A stretch of 64,000 nt of DNA from NCBI GenBank assembly GCA_938034385.1, contig CALHLC010000007.1:1-64000 (forward strand), written 5' to 3'. This DNA comes from an uncultured Bacteriovoracaceae bacterium. Its GTDB lineage: Bacteria > Bdellovibrionota > Bacteriovoracia > Bacteriovoracales > Bacteriovoracaceae. The notes below the pieces were generated by a model, which did no database searches, was not told the origin of the DNA, and saw only the letters and a list, made by a program, of their open reading frames with translations. The translations under genes and the position numbers were made by a program. Positions 1-9,255 of this stretch are shown in pieces. The first letter of the stretch is position 1; every line of letters begins with the position of its first letter.

Positions 1-69
1 AGGTTTACTCTCAATTTTTACGCGCTTTGACAGGCCAGTGACCTGGTATAAGTTTTGTTCCACTTCCAT
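1..69 (-). CDS. 5' end of a gene running off the window edge
   Basis: The first 23 codons of a minus-strand gene are present, beginning MEVEQNLYQVTGLSKRVKIE, and the rest lies outside the window. The ATG at 69-67 has a ribosome-binding site (AAAGGGG) about nine bases upstream that overlaps the stop codon of the preceding 80-residue gene. It is therefore the next gene of the same operon. The N-terminus has no signal peptide, so the product starts in the cytoplasm or is a membrane protein with a later anchor. Too little is visible to name a family. In Glt/Agl-type clusters the neighbour is often an AgmX- or FHA-type protein, but nothing here proves that. Confidence 0.6.
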   Translation of the reverse strand, partial: MEVEQNLYQVTGLSKRVKIESKP

Positions 70-82
70 GTGAAATACCCCT

Positions 83-325
83 TTACTGTATCATATCAAG
101 AGAATCTAGAACCTCTGTGTTAAAAGACTTTTTTTCCGGTAGTTTATTTTTAAACCTGACTCTAAACCTTGGGTTTACTGAAATATCTCCAGGAGAACTT
201 GAATCACCCGCTACAGACATTTTACTAAAATCAAATTTTTCAAATTTTTTATACCTATACTTAGGAGTCTGAGAAAAACTCTCAAACGATATCAAAGAAA
301 TAATAAAAATTAATACAATTTTCAT
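83..325 (-). CDS. small exported protein, unknown
   Basis: An 80-residue protein with a clear N-terminal signal peptide (about residues 1-18, hydrophobic core VLIFIISLISF) followed by a short basic and polar mature part with several aromatic residues. No known domain is recognised. Its start codon overlaps the stop of the upstream TPR lipoprotein by four bases (ATGA), so the two are translationally coupled. Its stop overlaps the ribosome-binding site of the next gene. Its position between a TPR lipoprotein and the truncated gene suggests a small periplasmic component of the same envelope complex, which is inference from context only. Confidence 0.7.
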   Translation of the reverse strand: MKIVLIFIISLISFESFSQTPKYRYKKFEKFDFSKMSVAGDSSSPGDISVNPRFRVRFKNKLPEKKSFNTEVLDSLDMIQ

Positions 326-1194
326 TGAACTATCCTTTTCACTTCTGAATACAATCCATAATTCGCATTTTCAGGTCTGACTTGCATTGTTGAAATAATT
401 GCTTTTGCTTGTTGTTTTTTTCCAAGCTTAGCATATGAGTAAGATTTAAATAACTTCATTGATTCACTTGAACTATTTGTCTTAGAAAATAAACTAATAG
501 CTTTTTGATGTTTTCCACTCATTGAATAAGCCATCGCATGCTTACCTAATACATTTCTATTATAAAAATTCTTATCTTTAATTCTAGAAAAATGAGTAAG
601 TGCTTTATCGCCATGACCGAAAGCTAAATAGAGTCTTCCCAGATTAAAGTTACTAACTTGCGACGAAGGATTTATTTGGTAAGCAGCTTTGAATTGATCT
701 CTGGCTAATAACCAATTTCTTTCTCTTATTGCAATTAATCCTAAATTATTTTTCGCTGGAGAGAAGTTACTTTTCATCTCCAAAGCTTTATTGAAGAATA
801 TCTTCGCACTGTAGTTATTATTTTGAATATAATAACATAGCCCAATTGCATTCCAATATGTTGGCCATTTAGAGTATTTGTTATGTAGAGTCGCAGCTTT
901 AGCCTGACCAGATGATGCCTGTCCTGATCGACAAAGCTTGGTAATCATAAGTATCTCATCGCTTGATTGATTAACACTGCCTGGATTAATCCCATCAAGA
1001 GTTTCACTATTAAAGCTCCCTAAATTCGCAATTTTTATTTTATCTGAACTCGCTGAATAACTTAAAGACCTAGGTGGCTTTCTTTTCTTCATCACATCTG
1101 TATCAATGCTCTTCTCACTTACTTCAGGCTCCCTATTATCTTCTTCTAGGCCTGCACAAGAAACTAATAATATAAAAATAATAAATAACTTCAT
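322..1194 (-). CDS. TPR-repeat lipoprotein
   Basis: A 290-residue protein with a type II signal peptide: a hydrophobic stretch ending in the lipobox LVSC with Cys near residue 13. It is predicted to be lipid-anchored and probably on the outer membrane, since the residues after Cys are AGLEED rather than an inner-membrane retention Asp at +2. From about residue 95 onward there are five to six tetratricopeptide repeats; consensus-like turns such as NNLGLIAIRERNWLLARDQF are visible. TPRs bind protein partners. The gene starts directly after the stop of the 948-residue TPR gene (TAAATG) and overlaps the small exported gene by four bases. The layout resembles GltE/AglT-type lipoproteins of gliding or envelope complexes, but the assignment is by architecture only. 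Confidence 0.8.
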   Translation of the reverse strand: MKLFIIFILLVSCAGLEEDNREPEVSEKSIDTDVMKKRKPPRSLSYSASSDKIKIANLGSFNSETLDGINPGSVNQSSDEILMITKLCRSGQASSGQAKAATLHNKYSKWPTYWNAIGLCYYIQNNNYSAKIFFNKALEMKSNFSPAKNNLGLIAIRERNWLLARDQFKAAYQINPSSQVSNFNLGRLYLAFGHGDKALTHFSRIKDKNFYNRNVLGKHAMAYSMSGKHQKAISLFSKTNSSSESMKLFKSYSYAKLGKKQQAKAIISTMQVRPENANYGLYSEVKRIVQ

Positions 1195-4041
1195 TTATCT
1201 TCCTGTCCTTTCAGCGTCATAAAACTTCATATCATCAAATACGTTATACACTGGAGTTTGTTTCATCCCTTGATATGTTGAAAGAATTTCATTGTCTTTT
1301 ACGGCCTTTTGAGCCAAAAGTTGAAAATTTTTCACTTTTTCTTTTAACTGAGCACTTACTTGGCCCATCGATTGCTTAAAACTTGCTACATATTGAGGAC
1401 TTTTTCCTGGAGGCGTGAACCCATCAATCTCACTAATTAATGATTGGTAACCTTCTATTAAAATAGGGTAAGAGTGAGCCACTCCATAATTTGCTCCCAT
1501 TTTTTGAACTTGCTTAACATTACCCTGAAGAGCGTCTAGCTTTTTGATCTTAGACTCTAGTGTTGATGTAAACCTATCCTCTGGAAAGTTTAACCTTATG
1601 GCCTTCACTCGCCTTAATTCATCCTTCAGTTTTGCAATATCAAACATAGAAACAGCATTTAATCCTTCCGCTGGAACTTTTAATCTTCGAGATTTCGAGC
1701 TTCTATAAAGTTGCTCTATCTTCGACTGCCAATATTTTAATTTCCCAGTATTTCTTTGTTTTTGATAATTAGCATATATTCTAAATGCTGGATCAATTAA
1801 ATATGGCTGAAGATCAAGACTTTGCTCAGCTTTTGGAAAATATCTCTCTAGACCATTATAATCATTCTTAGAAACATAATAATCTATAATTTCTTTATCA
1901 GTTGCTGTAATGGATTTTGTATCAAGCCGACAAGTTCTAGCAGAGTTTCTAAGTTTTATTAAGTTAGAAATTTGATTTGATGCCTTATACATAGAAACAG
2001 AGTTATTATAAAAACTCTTTTTAGCACTAGCACTAGACTTGCACAGTTTTGCATATCCTCTGTGAGAAATATCAGCTGAAGACTTGAATTGTAATCGTTC
2101 AAACAAGTACTTACTGACACTTAAGAATGTTCCTTTATATTTAGAAAACTCTTTGTCATCCATCAAACTAATCGCTTGAGTTCCCCAAGTATATGTTTCT
2201 TGTAATTTTTTATCTTCATAGTTTAAAACCATTAAATTATAAGCAGCATTTGCTTTTGCAACCTTGGAACTCCCTGTAGAGAAAATTTTAAGATATGACT
2301 GCTTAGCCGACTTAAAGTCTTTCTTAGCAAGATATTTTTCAGCTTTTTTAACCTCTATTTTTTGACCCACATCTGCTAAGCCTTTCATCCCGGAAGAGGA
2401 CATTCTATATTTTCCTTTTTTAATGTCTGCTAAAAGCATAGCAAGATCACCATCTTTACCTTGTTTGGAATAAATATTAACAAGAGAATTTACCATCTTT
2501 TCTTGATCAGCTGTTGCATTAGGATATTTTTTAGAAAAAGTTCCTAAGATTTTTTTCATCTCCGTGATGTTTTTTTTCTCATATTGAATTTTATATAACT
2601 TCTTATAAATTTCTTTAGCTTTGTTAGAACTTGAATCATGCTTAAGATAGGCCATATAAACAGGATAATAATACTTTTCTCTCTCAGGAAATTTCTCTTT
2701 AGACTGAGCGACAGCTTGAAGCATCCCTTCTATTGATCGATTCATCGTTGTTTTATTATTGGTTTTTTTAGCAATAGCGTAACCTTTTTTATAATTATCA
2801 ATTGCTTTGCCATATTGACCAGCTTGAAAATATGTTTCTGCCATATAAAAGTGATTATCATTTTTAGTTTGTGGTTCTAACCCTTTAAGTAAAGTTAAAT
2901 ATTTTACGACTTGGTCAACTTTCTCATTCGTTACTACTTTTGATTTCTGGTATGATTTATCACCAATCTTTTTCTGAAGTTTCCCTATCTGCTTTTTTAC
3001 CTGAAATTTAAAAAGCTTATGTTGATCAGCTGTCAGCTTATGATTTTTCGTTAATTTGTATAAAGAAATACTATCTTTTAAGTGATAATTATTTTTCTCA
3101 TACTTATCAAAAAGCTGCATCCTTGTAAGGTAAATTTTCGCTCGACTTTTATTATCTTTTGAAATTTTTAATGCTTCATTTAAAACAGTTGTTGCTTGGG
3201 CAAACTTCCCAGATTCTTTCAAAAAAGTAGCAATAGTAATAAGTTCTAAAGTAAAATCCTTATTATATTTACCATAATGTCTGACTCCTTCATCCATACG
3301 ACCAGACTCTGCATAAAAAAGCCCTATGTCTTTATTTACCTGGCTAGTCATATCAACATATTTTTTATTAGCACTAAGCTTTTCAACATCTTTCATATAC
3401 TTTATTGCCGGGTCATAATTTCTCATTCTAAAATGAGACCAAGCAAGGTTATAGGCATCTTTAGTCCACCATCTATCATTTTTATTACTAATGTTTTTCT
3501 CGTAATAATTAATAGCCTGCTTATATTTTTTATTGTTGTAATACATTTCAGCAAGTGCATTTTGAATTCTAACTTTAGACTTAGGGTTATTTCCTGATTT
3601 TTGTTCCGCTTTAATTAAGTACTCAAGGGCTTTCTTGTCATCTCCGAACTCTTTTTCATTAAATCCTAAAATATAGTATACATCTCCAGCTTTTTCATAA
3701 TCTGGAAATTTTTTTAATAGAGCATGCGCTTCATCTCGAGCCTTTAAAAATAAGTTATAAGATCCTCTGAAGTGTGAGTCTTTACTAGACGACTTTCTTT
3801 GCTCTACAGATAATGACAGGTACTTATTATTTTCTTGTTCCTTAATGAGCCTTCCTTTTTCTAGATAAAGCTCTGACTTTCTAAAAAGAATATTAGGATT
3901 TTGTCCTTGAAATTGCCTAGATAGCCTCGTAACCTCTTGAATTTCTTGATCGATGATATTAATAATTCTCTGACTTCTATTGCTTTGTGAGAAAACACAT
4001 AATGGAAAAAGTAAAACTAAATATAAAAATTTATTTTTCAT
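1195..4041 (-). CDS. large periplasmic TPR protein
   Basis: A 948-residue exported protein. The start was set at the ATG at 4041 because it has a GTGGAG ribosome-binding site seven bases upstream and opens a proper signal peptide (MKNKFLYLVLLFPLCVFSQ). An upstream in-frame start would add ten residues before it and spoil the signal. The first 27 bases after the start overlap or abut the end of the preceding gene. The mature part is almost entirely helical TPR-like repeats rich in Lys, Ser and Tyr, with typical A-x-x-Y-x-x-A and YYxxN patterns. Long periplasmic TPR solenoids of this kind serve as scaffolds in envelope machines such as the myxobacterial Glt complex. Function here is inferred from architecture and the flanking TPR and beta-barrel genes. 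Confidence 0.8.
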   Translation of the reverse strand: MKNKFLYLVLLFPLCVFSQSNRSQRIINIIDQEIQEVTRLSRQFQGQNPNILFRKSELYLEKGRLIKEQENNKYLSLSVEQRKSSSKDSHFRGSYNLFLKARDEAHALLKKFPDYEKAGDVYYILGFNEKEFGDDKKALEYLIKAEQKSGNNPKSKVRIQNALAEMYYNNKKYKQAINYYEKNISNKNDRWWTKDAYNLAWSHFRMRNYDPAIKYMKDVEKLSANKKYVDMTSQVNKDIGLFYAESGRMDEGVRHYGKYNKDFTLELITIATFLKESGKFAQATTVLNEALKISKDNKSRAKIYLTRMQLFDKYEKNNYHLKDSISLYKLTKNHKLTADQHKLFKFQVKKQIGKLQKKIGDKSYQKSKVVTNEKVDQVVKYLTLLKGLEPQTKNDNHFYMAETYFQAGQYGKAIDNYKKGYAIAKKTNNKTTMNRSIEGMLQAVAQSKEKFPEREKYYYPVYMAYLKHDSSSNKAKEIYKKLYKIQYEKKNITEMKKILGTFSKKYPNATADQEKMVNSLVNIYSKQGKDGDLAMLLADIKKGKYRMSSSGMKGLADVGQKIEVKKAEKYLAKKDFKSAKQSYLKIFSTGSSKVAKANAAYNLMVLNYEDKKLQETYTWGTQAISLMDDKEFSKYKGTFLSVSKYLFERLQFKSSADISHRGYAKLCKSSASAKKSFYNNSVSMYKASNQISNLIKLRNSARTCRLDTKSITATDKEIIDYYVSKNDYNGLERYFPKAEQSLDLQPYLIDPAFRIYANYQKQRNTGKLKYWQSKIEQLYRSSKSRRLKVPAEGLNAVSMFDIAKLKDELRRVKAIRLNFPEDRFTSTLESKIKKLDALQGNVKQVQKMGANYGVAHSYPILIEGYQSLISEIDGFTPPGKSPQYVASFKQSMGQVSAQLKEKVKNFQLLAQKAVKDNEILSTYQGMKQTPVYNVFDDMKFYDAERTGR

Positions 4042-5389
4042 TTGGACACTCCACAGGAAGAGCAAAGACATAGTCTCCTAATTCATCGCTCCAAAATTCT
4101 TTATTAAAACTCCAAAAGTATTGTCTATCATTTCTCTTTAAATACTTAATATCCCCTCTTTTTGTAGAAAATTCCTTCCCTTCATAAAGTGCCTCTTTTT
4201 TTCTACCAAGAACCTCTAGCTTAATATAACTCATTGCTTGAAATGCTTTCCGTAGATCTATCCCATGTTTTTCTAATTTATTATGAGCAACAAGACCTAT
4301 AACTTTCTTTTGAACTTTCACAAACTCGTCTATGTTATTATTCAAAAGATTTCTCAAGGCTCCAGATTTTACCTTTCTTATTTTCTTACGCTCAGCTTCT
4401 GCATATCTAATATTATCAAAGAAGGATTTTACATTAGGAGATTTATAAACACCTTTGAGTGCATATTGAAATTCTTCGTCTGATTCACCTTGGTAGTTCT
4501 TTACTAATTGGTAATAATAATCTGGATTATCTTTATATTGTTTAATTAATTGTTCTGATTTCTGTGCTGTTTTTTCATACCTTGCATAAAAGTCTTCAAC
4601 CACTTTTGAGACGTCACCATATAAACACATTCTTAAATATGTTGTTGCTCTCAGTAAATAAACCTCAGGGTTTGAGACAAACCTTAATTGGGGAGCTTTA
4701 TAAGTCACAAGCTTTCCTAAGGTTCTATTATAATGTTTTCTATAATAACTACTCCAAGCCTCTTCCAACAATATTGGTGGCCATGCAATCGATCTTTTAT
4801 CTAGGTCCAAGTAAGTATAATCTGCTTTTTTGTATTTCTTTTGAGCATAATGCACACGTGGAATACCGGCGATGCAAATATCCCTATTTACTTTAATTTG
4901 TTTATAAACTCTTGTTGAGAGTGAATCATCAAGTCTTGAAGCAGATGAACTTAAACAACTTTGATAATGACTCAAGGACTTTGAGTAGTCTTTCTTTAGG
5001 TAACTAATGACTGCTAAGAAGTTTTGAGCGAAAGGATAAAAAGTATTCCCTGAACTTACTCTTGAGAATAAACTTTGTGCTTTGTCGTAATCACCCTCTC
5101 CAAATATTTTTTTTGCGGCTAAGTATCTCATACTAGACGAAGTCCCTCTTAACAAAAGAGAAGTGTCTAATCCTTCAAAGTTTCTAGCACCAACCGTTAA
5201 AATTATCTTCTGGAGATATTTTTCTACAGATCCAATATTTCCTTTAGATAAGTATATATGTTCTTTCAATAATGGTACTAACGAATACCTAAGTCCTTTT
5301 GAATAACCATATTTTATATTCTGAACAAGTTTTCCTTGCCCATAAGAATGAAAAGATAATACAAATAATAAAAATAATACTTTGAGCAT
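4031..5389 (-). CDS. exported TPR-like protein
   Basis: A 452-residue protein with a signal peptide (residues 1 to about 18, ending SYG-Q) and no later membrane segment, so it is probably periplasmic. Helical repeat segments resembling TPRs occupy roughly residues 75-320, for example AKKIFGEGDYDKAQSLFSR. The C-terminal third is charged and ends in an aromatic-rich segment. A GGGAG ribosome-binding site precedes the ATG at 5389. The gene's last eleven bases overlap the start of the next TPR gene, which indicates coupled translation. It is the second gene of the operon that begins with the beta-barrel protein. No enzymatic motif is seen; a scaffold or adaptor role is the likely reading. Confidence 0.78.
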   Translation of the reverse strand: MLKVLFLLFVLSFHSYGQGKLVQNIKYGYSKGLRYSLVPLLKEHIYLSKGNIGSVEKYLQKIILTVGARNFEGLDTSLLLRGTSSSMRYLAAKKIFGEGDYDKAQSLFSRVSSGNTFYPFAQNFLAVISYLKKDYSKSLSHYQSCLSSSASRLDDSLSTRVYKQIKVNRDICIAGIPRVHYAQKKYKKADYTYLDLDKRSIAWPPILLEEAWSSYYRKHYNRTLGKLVTYKAPQLRFVSNPEVYLLRATTYLRMCLYGDVSKVVEDFYARYEKTAQKSEQLIKQYKDNPDYYYQLVKNYQGESDEEFQYALKGVYKSPNVKSFFDNIRYAEAERKKIRKVKSGALRNLLNNNIDEFVKVQKKVIGLVAHNKLEKHGIDLRKAFQAMSYIKLEVLGRKKEALYEGKEFSTKRGDIKYLKRNDRQYFWSFNKEFWSDELGDYVFALPVECPNEK

Positions 5390-5404
5390 CCTTGCTCCCT
5401 TAAT

Positions 5405-6124
5405 TTAAAATAAGAAGTTAAGTCCTAACCCCATATTATAGTTATGAAAAGTTACATCAAAGTCTTCTTTAGAAGAACCTGCTATCTCTCTCGTCCAGAC
5501 CCCTTTGTAATGAAATCCAGTAAACTCTAATCTCAAGCCAATAGTTCTAGTTAAATACCACAAAAACCCAGTTGACCAAGTTATACCAATAGAGCTGTCA
5601 TCTTTAGTTTCAAAGTCTTTGGCATTCACTTGGGCTGCCGATACATCAAAAGCAGGTGAGTCATCCTCAGTTGAGACTTGAGCAACTCCCAATGAAATAT
5701 ACCAGTCTAAGTAATAAACAACATTAAAAGTGTTAAATTTTCCATACCATGGTGACCAGACAACACTTGCTGAAAGGTGCTGAGTTATTGCATTGTAGAA
5801 AGGAACAGCTTGTTGTTCAGCTACCCTGTCGAAGGTATCATTATACGTCGGCTTACCAATTCCAAATCCAAGCTCAATACCCCAATCTTCTTTCAAGAAA
5901 TACGCAGCTTTAATTCCACCACCATAAGTGTTTACAAATTTATCTGAAATATTCAGATTCCCCATTAAGGAGAGATTGAATCGTCCTACTTTTCTAAATT
6001 TTCTATTTTGTAAAACATAGATCTCTTTATCATCATCCATCCATTCAAATTGATACAAAGAACTATCTGCACCCAAAGTAGAGAGTGAAAAAGTGACAAA
6101 TAACATTAATAAAATTTTCTTCAT
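5405..6124 (-). CDS. outer-membrane beta-barrel protein
   Basis: A 239-residue protein with a signal peptide cleaved near residue 18 (STLGA) and a mature part made of alternating hydrophobic and polar strands with many aromatic residues. It ends in Phe (GLGLNFLF), the usual C-terminal signal for assembly by the Bam machinery. The barrel begins near residue 45. The overall look is that of the 'outer membrane beta-barrel domain' proteins common in Myxococcota and Bdellovibrionota. It is the first gene of a minus-strand operon leading into three TPR proteins, with a good promoter just upstream. It most likely supplies the outer-membrane part of that complex. The specific function is unknown. Confidence 0.78.
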   Translation of the reverse strand: MKKILLMLFVTFSLSTLGADSSLYQFEWMDDDKEIYVLQNRKFRKVGRFNLSLMGNLNISDKFVNTYGGGIKAAYFLKEDWGIELGFGIGKPTYNDTFDRVAEQQAVPFYNAITQHLSASVVWSPWYGKFNTFNVVYYLDWYISLGVAQVSTEDDSPAFDVSAAQVNAKDFETKDDSSIGITWSTGFLWYLTRTIGLRLEFTGFHYKGVWTREIAGSSKEDFDVTFHNYNMGLGLNFLF

Positions 6125-6165
6125 TGTTTTATTTACCTTTTTAATAATTTTAAATAGTTATCTAG

Positions 6166-6193
6166 ATTTTATCATGCTCTGCAGTTCAATCAA
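6166..6193 (-). promoter_or_regulatory. sigma70-type promoter for the beta-barrel/TPR operon
   Basis: On the minus strand a -35 box TTGATT (6193-6188) is separated by 16 bases from a -10 box TAAAAT (6171-6166). It lies about 40 bases upstream of the beta-barrel start codon and 60 bases downstream of the end of the helicase gene. This supports an independent transcript for the envelope operon. Confidence 0.5.
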
Positions 6194-6252
6194 ACTATTG
6201 TATGTAAAATCAGAGGCAATGATTGACATAAATGCTTTGAAGAAAGAAGACT

Positions 6253-9200
6253 TTATTTTCTTGAACAAATTAGTTGATGAGAACAATCTGAACAATAATC
6301 CAAGTTTTTCAAGGAGTAATCTGTTCGATTCTCAAAAAGATCAGCTATGAAACCACTCAAGCTTTCATTACTTGTTTTGGCACTAAGTTTCTTTTTATCA
6401 TCTAAAGAGACAATATAAGCACTTGAATCATACTTATTTAATTCAAACACTTGAGTAATTCCGTATAAATATATTTTCAACTGGGCCATATAACTCTCTA
6501 AGTGTTTAGTGACATCTCCTGTTTTAAAGTCCCATACAACAAGTTTTTTTTGTTCTCGATTAATAAAAAATACATCTGCAGTTCCTGAGACCATAAATTT
6601 TTTAAAAGAAAACTTAATATTCCTTTCAGTATATTTTTCGAATCCCTCGAATTCCACTAATTGATTTTCGACCCAAGAAATAATCTCAGAATCTTTTCCA
6701 CCAGAAATTTTCTCACCTAATACTAATTTTTCTAATTGCTTATGCAGTTTTATACCTCTACTTAAAGAACTCTTTGGACTTAACTCGCTATCAATAAAAA
6801 GTTTATCCATGGAGCGTAAATCCTGATCTCGTATTTTTAAAACCTCACTCAAGTAGAACAGATGAGAACAAACTGATAACTTTGATAATCCTGTTACCGA
6901 TATATCTGGAAAAATCTTAAATGCTTTATTTAATTTTTTATTTCGAAATCCAAGGTCATATTTTATATAAGCACTTTTTATACTCTTATCAGTATCCATC
7001 GTAATTTCAACAATATTGCTTTTTATTTTCCAATTCTTTCTTAGTAAATTTGCCCATCTCCCATCCTCCTTAAATGGAGATGATTCAAGAACGACGAAAT
7101 TCAAAGACTTACAGGCCCTAGTCGCAGCCACATAAAACAATCTTTTTTCTTCTTCGATAGCTTTTGTCTTTTCAGCAATTTTATTGAAGTAATATTGCGG
7201 TGTTTGTTCATCCTCACCTGAGTAATTTTTTAACTTCAAACCATTATTATTTTTAATAATCAAAGAAGAATCTGAAGGAGATCTATTAGAGGAATGAAGA
7301 TCGGCTACTACAACAAAATCAAATTCTAAGCCTTTAGATGAGTGAATTGTCATCAGCTCAACATATTTATCTTTAATTTCAGTTTGTAAGTAAACTTTGA
7401 CCTTTTCTCCCTTGATAGAATTAAGATATTGAAAAATCCTCGCTGGAATCTCTTCAAAGGCCTCACAAGCCTGCTTAATTAGTAATAAGTTCACATCATA
7501 TTTGGAAATGACAATTGATTTTTGTGAAAGAAATAAAATAAAAGACAAGTATAGTCCATGTAACTTTAAGTTTTCTTGAAAAATTTCAAGATCGGACTTT
7601 TCAACATTCTCTTTTCCATTGAAGAAGTGAATGATCCCATTAATAAAGAACAAGCTTTTTTCAAATTCTTCAATATTTTCAACTGATAGCAAGCTCTTTA
7701 ATAAATACTGAAAGATATTTAAAACTGGCTCTCCATCATTGGGTATTTTAATTTCAGCCACAAAGGGAATTTTTTCTTTAGAAAGTTCTTCAACTAACAC
7801 CGAAATCCCTGTCAAGTTTTTATATAAAACAGCAAAAGTTTTAAACTCATCTTTAGTAATGTTTTCTCGTATTACCTTAGATAAAATCTTAGCCTCAGCT
7901 TCTCTTAGTTGTTCTATTCTTGAACTAGATAAGTCTAAATTACCATTATAAAAGTTGACTTCACCACCTTGCTCATGAGCAACTTGGTTAACTGTGATTT
8001 TTGAAAAGATCTGTGAAAATAATTTATTATTAAAATCTACTATTTTTCTTTGTGATCTATAATTACTACTTAGCTCTAAAACAGGAAGCTCTCTCTGTGC
8101 ATTTTCAAAGACCTCAACTTCGCCACCTCTAAAAGAATAAATAGCCTGTTTAACATCTCCAACATAAAGTTTAGATTCATTTGAACCTATTAACTTATCT
8201 ATGATCTCACATTGTAAAAAAGATGTATCCTGGAATTCATCGACTATAATTTTTTCTAAGTTTAGAGAAACCTTCTCTATGTTTTTAACAAGTAAGTACT
8301 CTAAGTCTGTATGTCCAATATATGAATCATCATAATAGTGCTTATCAACGAATTTGAATATTTTATTCAAACCATCACTAAAATTTTTAAAAAAATCCTT
8401 TTTTACCTTATAGTTTTCAATGAGAGGATAGAATACTTTAAATTCTTTCTGATACTCCTTTAATTCTTCAAAAAAGTTCAAGATTTTGCTATCTACTGAT
8501 TCGCTCTTACGAGGAGACTTTCTAGTAGTCAATAAGAAAACACTTAACTCATCAAATCTCCTTTCGAGGTTTGATATTTTAAAAATTTCCTTAAGTTCTA
8601 AATAATACTTCTCCCACGCTTTATTGGCATCCACTTCCAAAAGAGGAAAGTTCAACTCATAAAGCTCAAACCACTGGTGCTTAAAATGTCCTTCATCCTC
8701 AGTAGTGACGTCTCTCCAATTAAGCCTAGAAGAAGCATTATTAAAAACATTAGTAAATGTTTTAAGGATCCTTGCTTCATTAAAGTAAAAAACTTCTTTA
8801 TTCTCATCAAGAGACTCAATTGCTTGAGAGACTAGTCTTCTTAATTTTTCTTGTATCACAAAGAAATCAACATGCTCTTGATCACTTCTTAAGATAGAGT
8901 GAGTTCTTAAGATATAAGAACAAAGTGAATGAATGGTACCAACGAATAAGTAATTTAAATTTTGAACAATTAATTCAAAGATCTTTGAATCTTTAGCTTG
9001 CTCTTCAAAGGATCGATAGATCCTTTCATAGATTTCATTCGTTGCCTTATTAGTAAATGTAATAACACAAATCGACCTTAAAATATTCTTAATTTCTTCT
9101 TGTTCATCTACATGCTCAGCCTTTAATTTAATTTTACCAAAATATTTTTTTAAATACTCAATAATAACAAATGTTTTCCCAGCTCCAGCTCCAGCACTAA

Positions 9201-9255
9201 GTAAAAGAGCTCCTTTATGGTCAATTACTTTAATCTGTTCAGGACTAAGTTTCAT
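6253..9255 (-). CDS. addA: UvrD/RecB-family helicase-nuclease (AddA-like)
   Basis: A 1000-residue superfamily 1 helicase with a C-terminal nuclease, probably the AddA-like half of a double-strand-break end-processing enzyme that feeds RecA. Visible motifs in order are the Q motif (SPEQ), Walker A SAGAGAGKT (about residues 20-28), the motif II/Walker B region DEFQDTSF, GDVKQAIYSFRGG, NYRSQR, IHSSKGLEFD, and VAATRA. The end has a PD-(D/E)XK nuclease (TAD...VVWDFKTGD). A Cys at SVCSH and a closing C-x2-C-x5-C look like a Cas4/AddB-type 4Fe-4S site, unusual for the AddA half. The ATG at 9255 was chosen over a TTG 15 bases upstream because GGAG sits eight bases before it and it overlaps the upstream stop as ATGA. 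Confidence 0.85.
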   Translation of the reverse strand: MKLSPEQIKVIDHKGALLLSAGAGAGKTFVIIEYLKKYFGKIKLKAEHVDEQEEIKNILRSICVITFTNKATNEIYERIYRSFEEQAKDSKIFELIVQNLNYLFVGTIHSLCSYILRTHSILRSDQEHVDFFVIQEKLRRLVSQAIESLDENKEVFYFNEARILKTFTNVFNNASSRLNWRDVTTEDEGHFKHQWFELYELNFPLLEVDANKAWEKYYLELKEIFKISNLERRFDELSVFLLTTRKSPRKSESVDSKILNFFEELKEYQKEFKVFYPLIENYKVKKDFFKNFSDGLNKIFKFVDKHYYDDSYIGHTDLEYLLVKNIEKVSLNLEKIIVDEFQDTSFLQCEIIDKLIGSNESKLYVGDVKQAIYSFRGGEVEVFENAQRELPVLELSSNYRSQRKIVDFNNKLFSQIFSKITVNQVAHEQGGEVNFYNGNLDLSSSRIEQLREAEAKILSKVIRENITKDEFKTFAVLYKNLTGISVLVEELSKEKIPFVAEIKIPNDGEPVLNIFQYLLKSLLSVENIEEFEKSLFFINGIIHFFNGKENVEKSDLEIFQENLKLHGLYLSFILFLSQKSIVISKYDVNLLLIKQACEAFEEIPARIFQYLNSIKGEKVKVYLQTEIKDKYVELMTIHSSKGLEFDFVVVADLHSSNRSPSDSSLIIKNNNGLKLKNYSGEDEQTPQYYFNKIAEKTKAIEEEKRLFYVAATRACKSLNFVVLESSPFKEDGRWANLLRKNWKIKSNIVEITMDTDKSIKSAYIKYDLGFRNKKLNKAFKIFPDISVTGLSKLSVCSHLFYLSEVLKIRDQDLRSMDKLFIDSELSPKSSLSRGIKLHKQLEKLVLGEKISGGKDSEIISWVENQLVEFEGFEKYTERNIKFSFKKFMVSGTADVFFINREQKKLVVWDFKTGDVTKHLESYMAQLKIYLYGITQVFELNKYDSSAYIVSLDDKKKLSAKTSNESLSGFIADLFENRTDYSLKNLDYCSDCSHQLICSRK

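Noticed and set aside
6093-6350. An 85-codon plus-strand reading frame in the gap between the beta-barrel and helicase genes.
   Set aside because: It runs antisense through the ends of both genes and their promoter, and has no ribosome-binding site.
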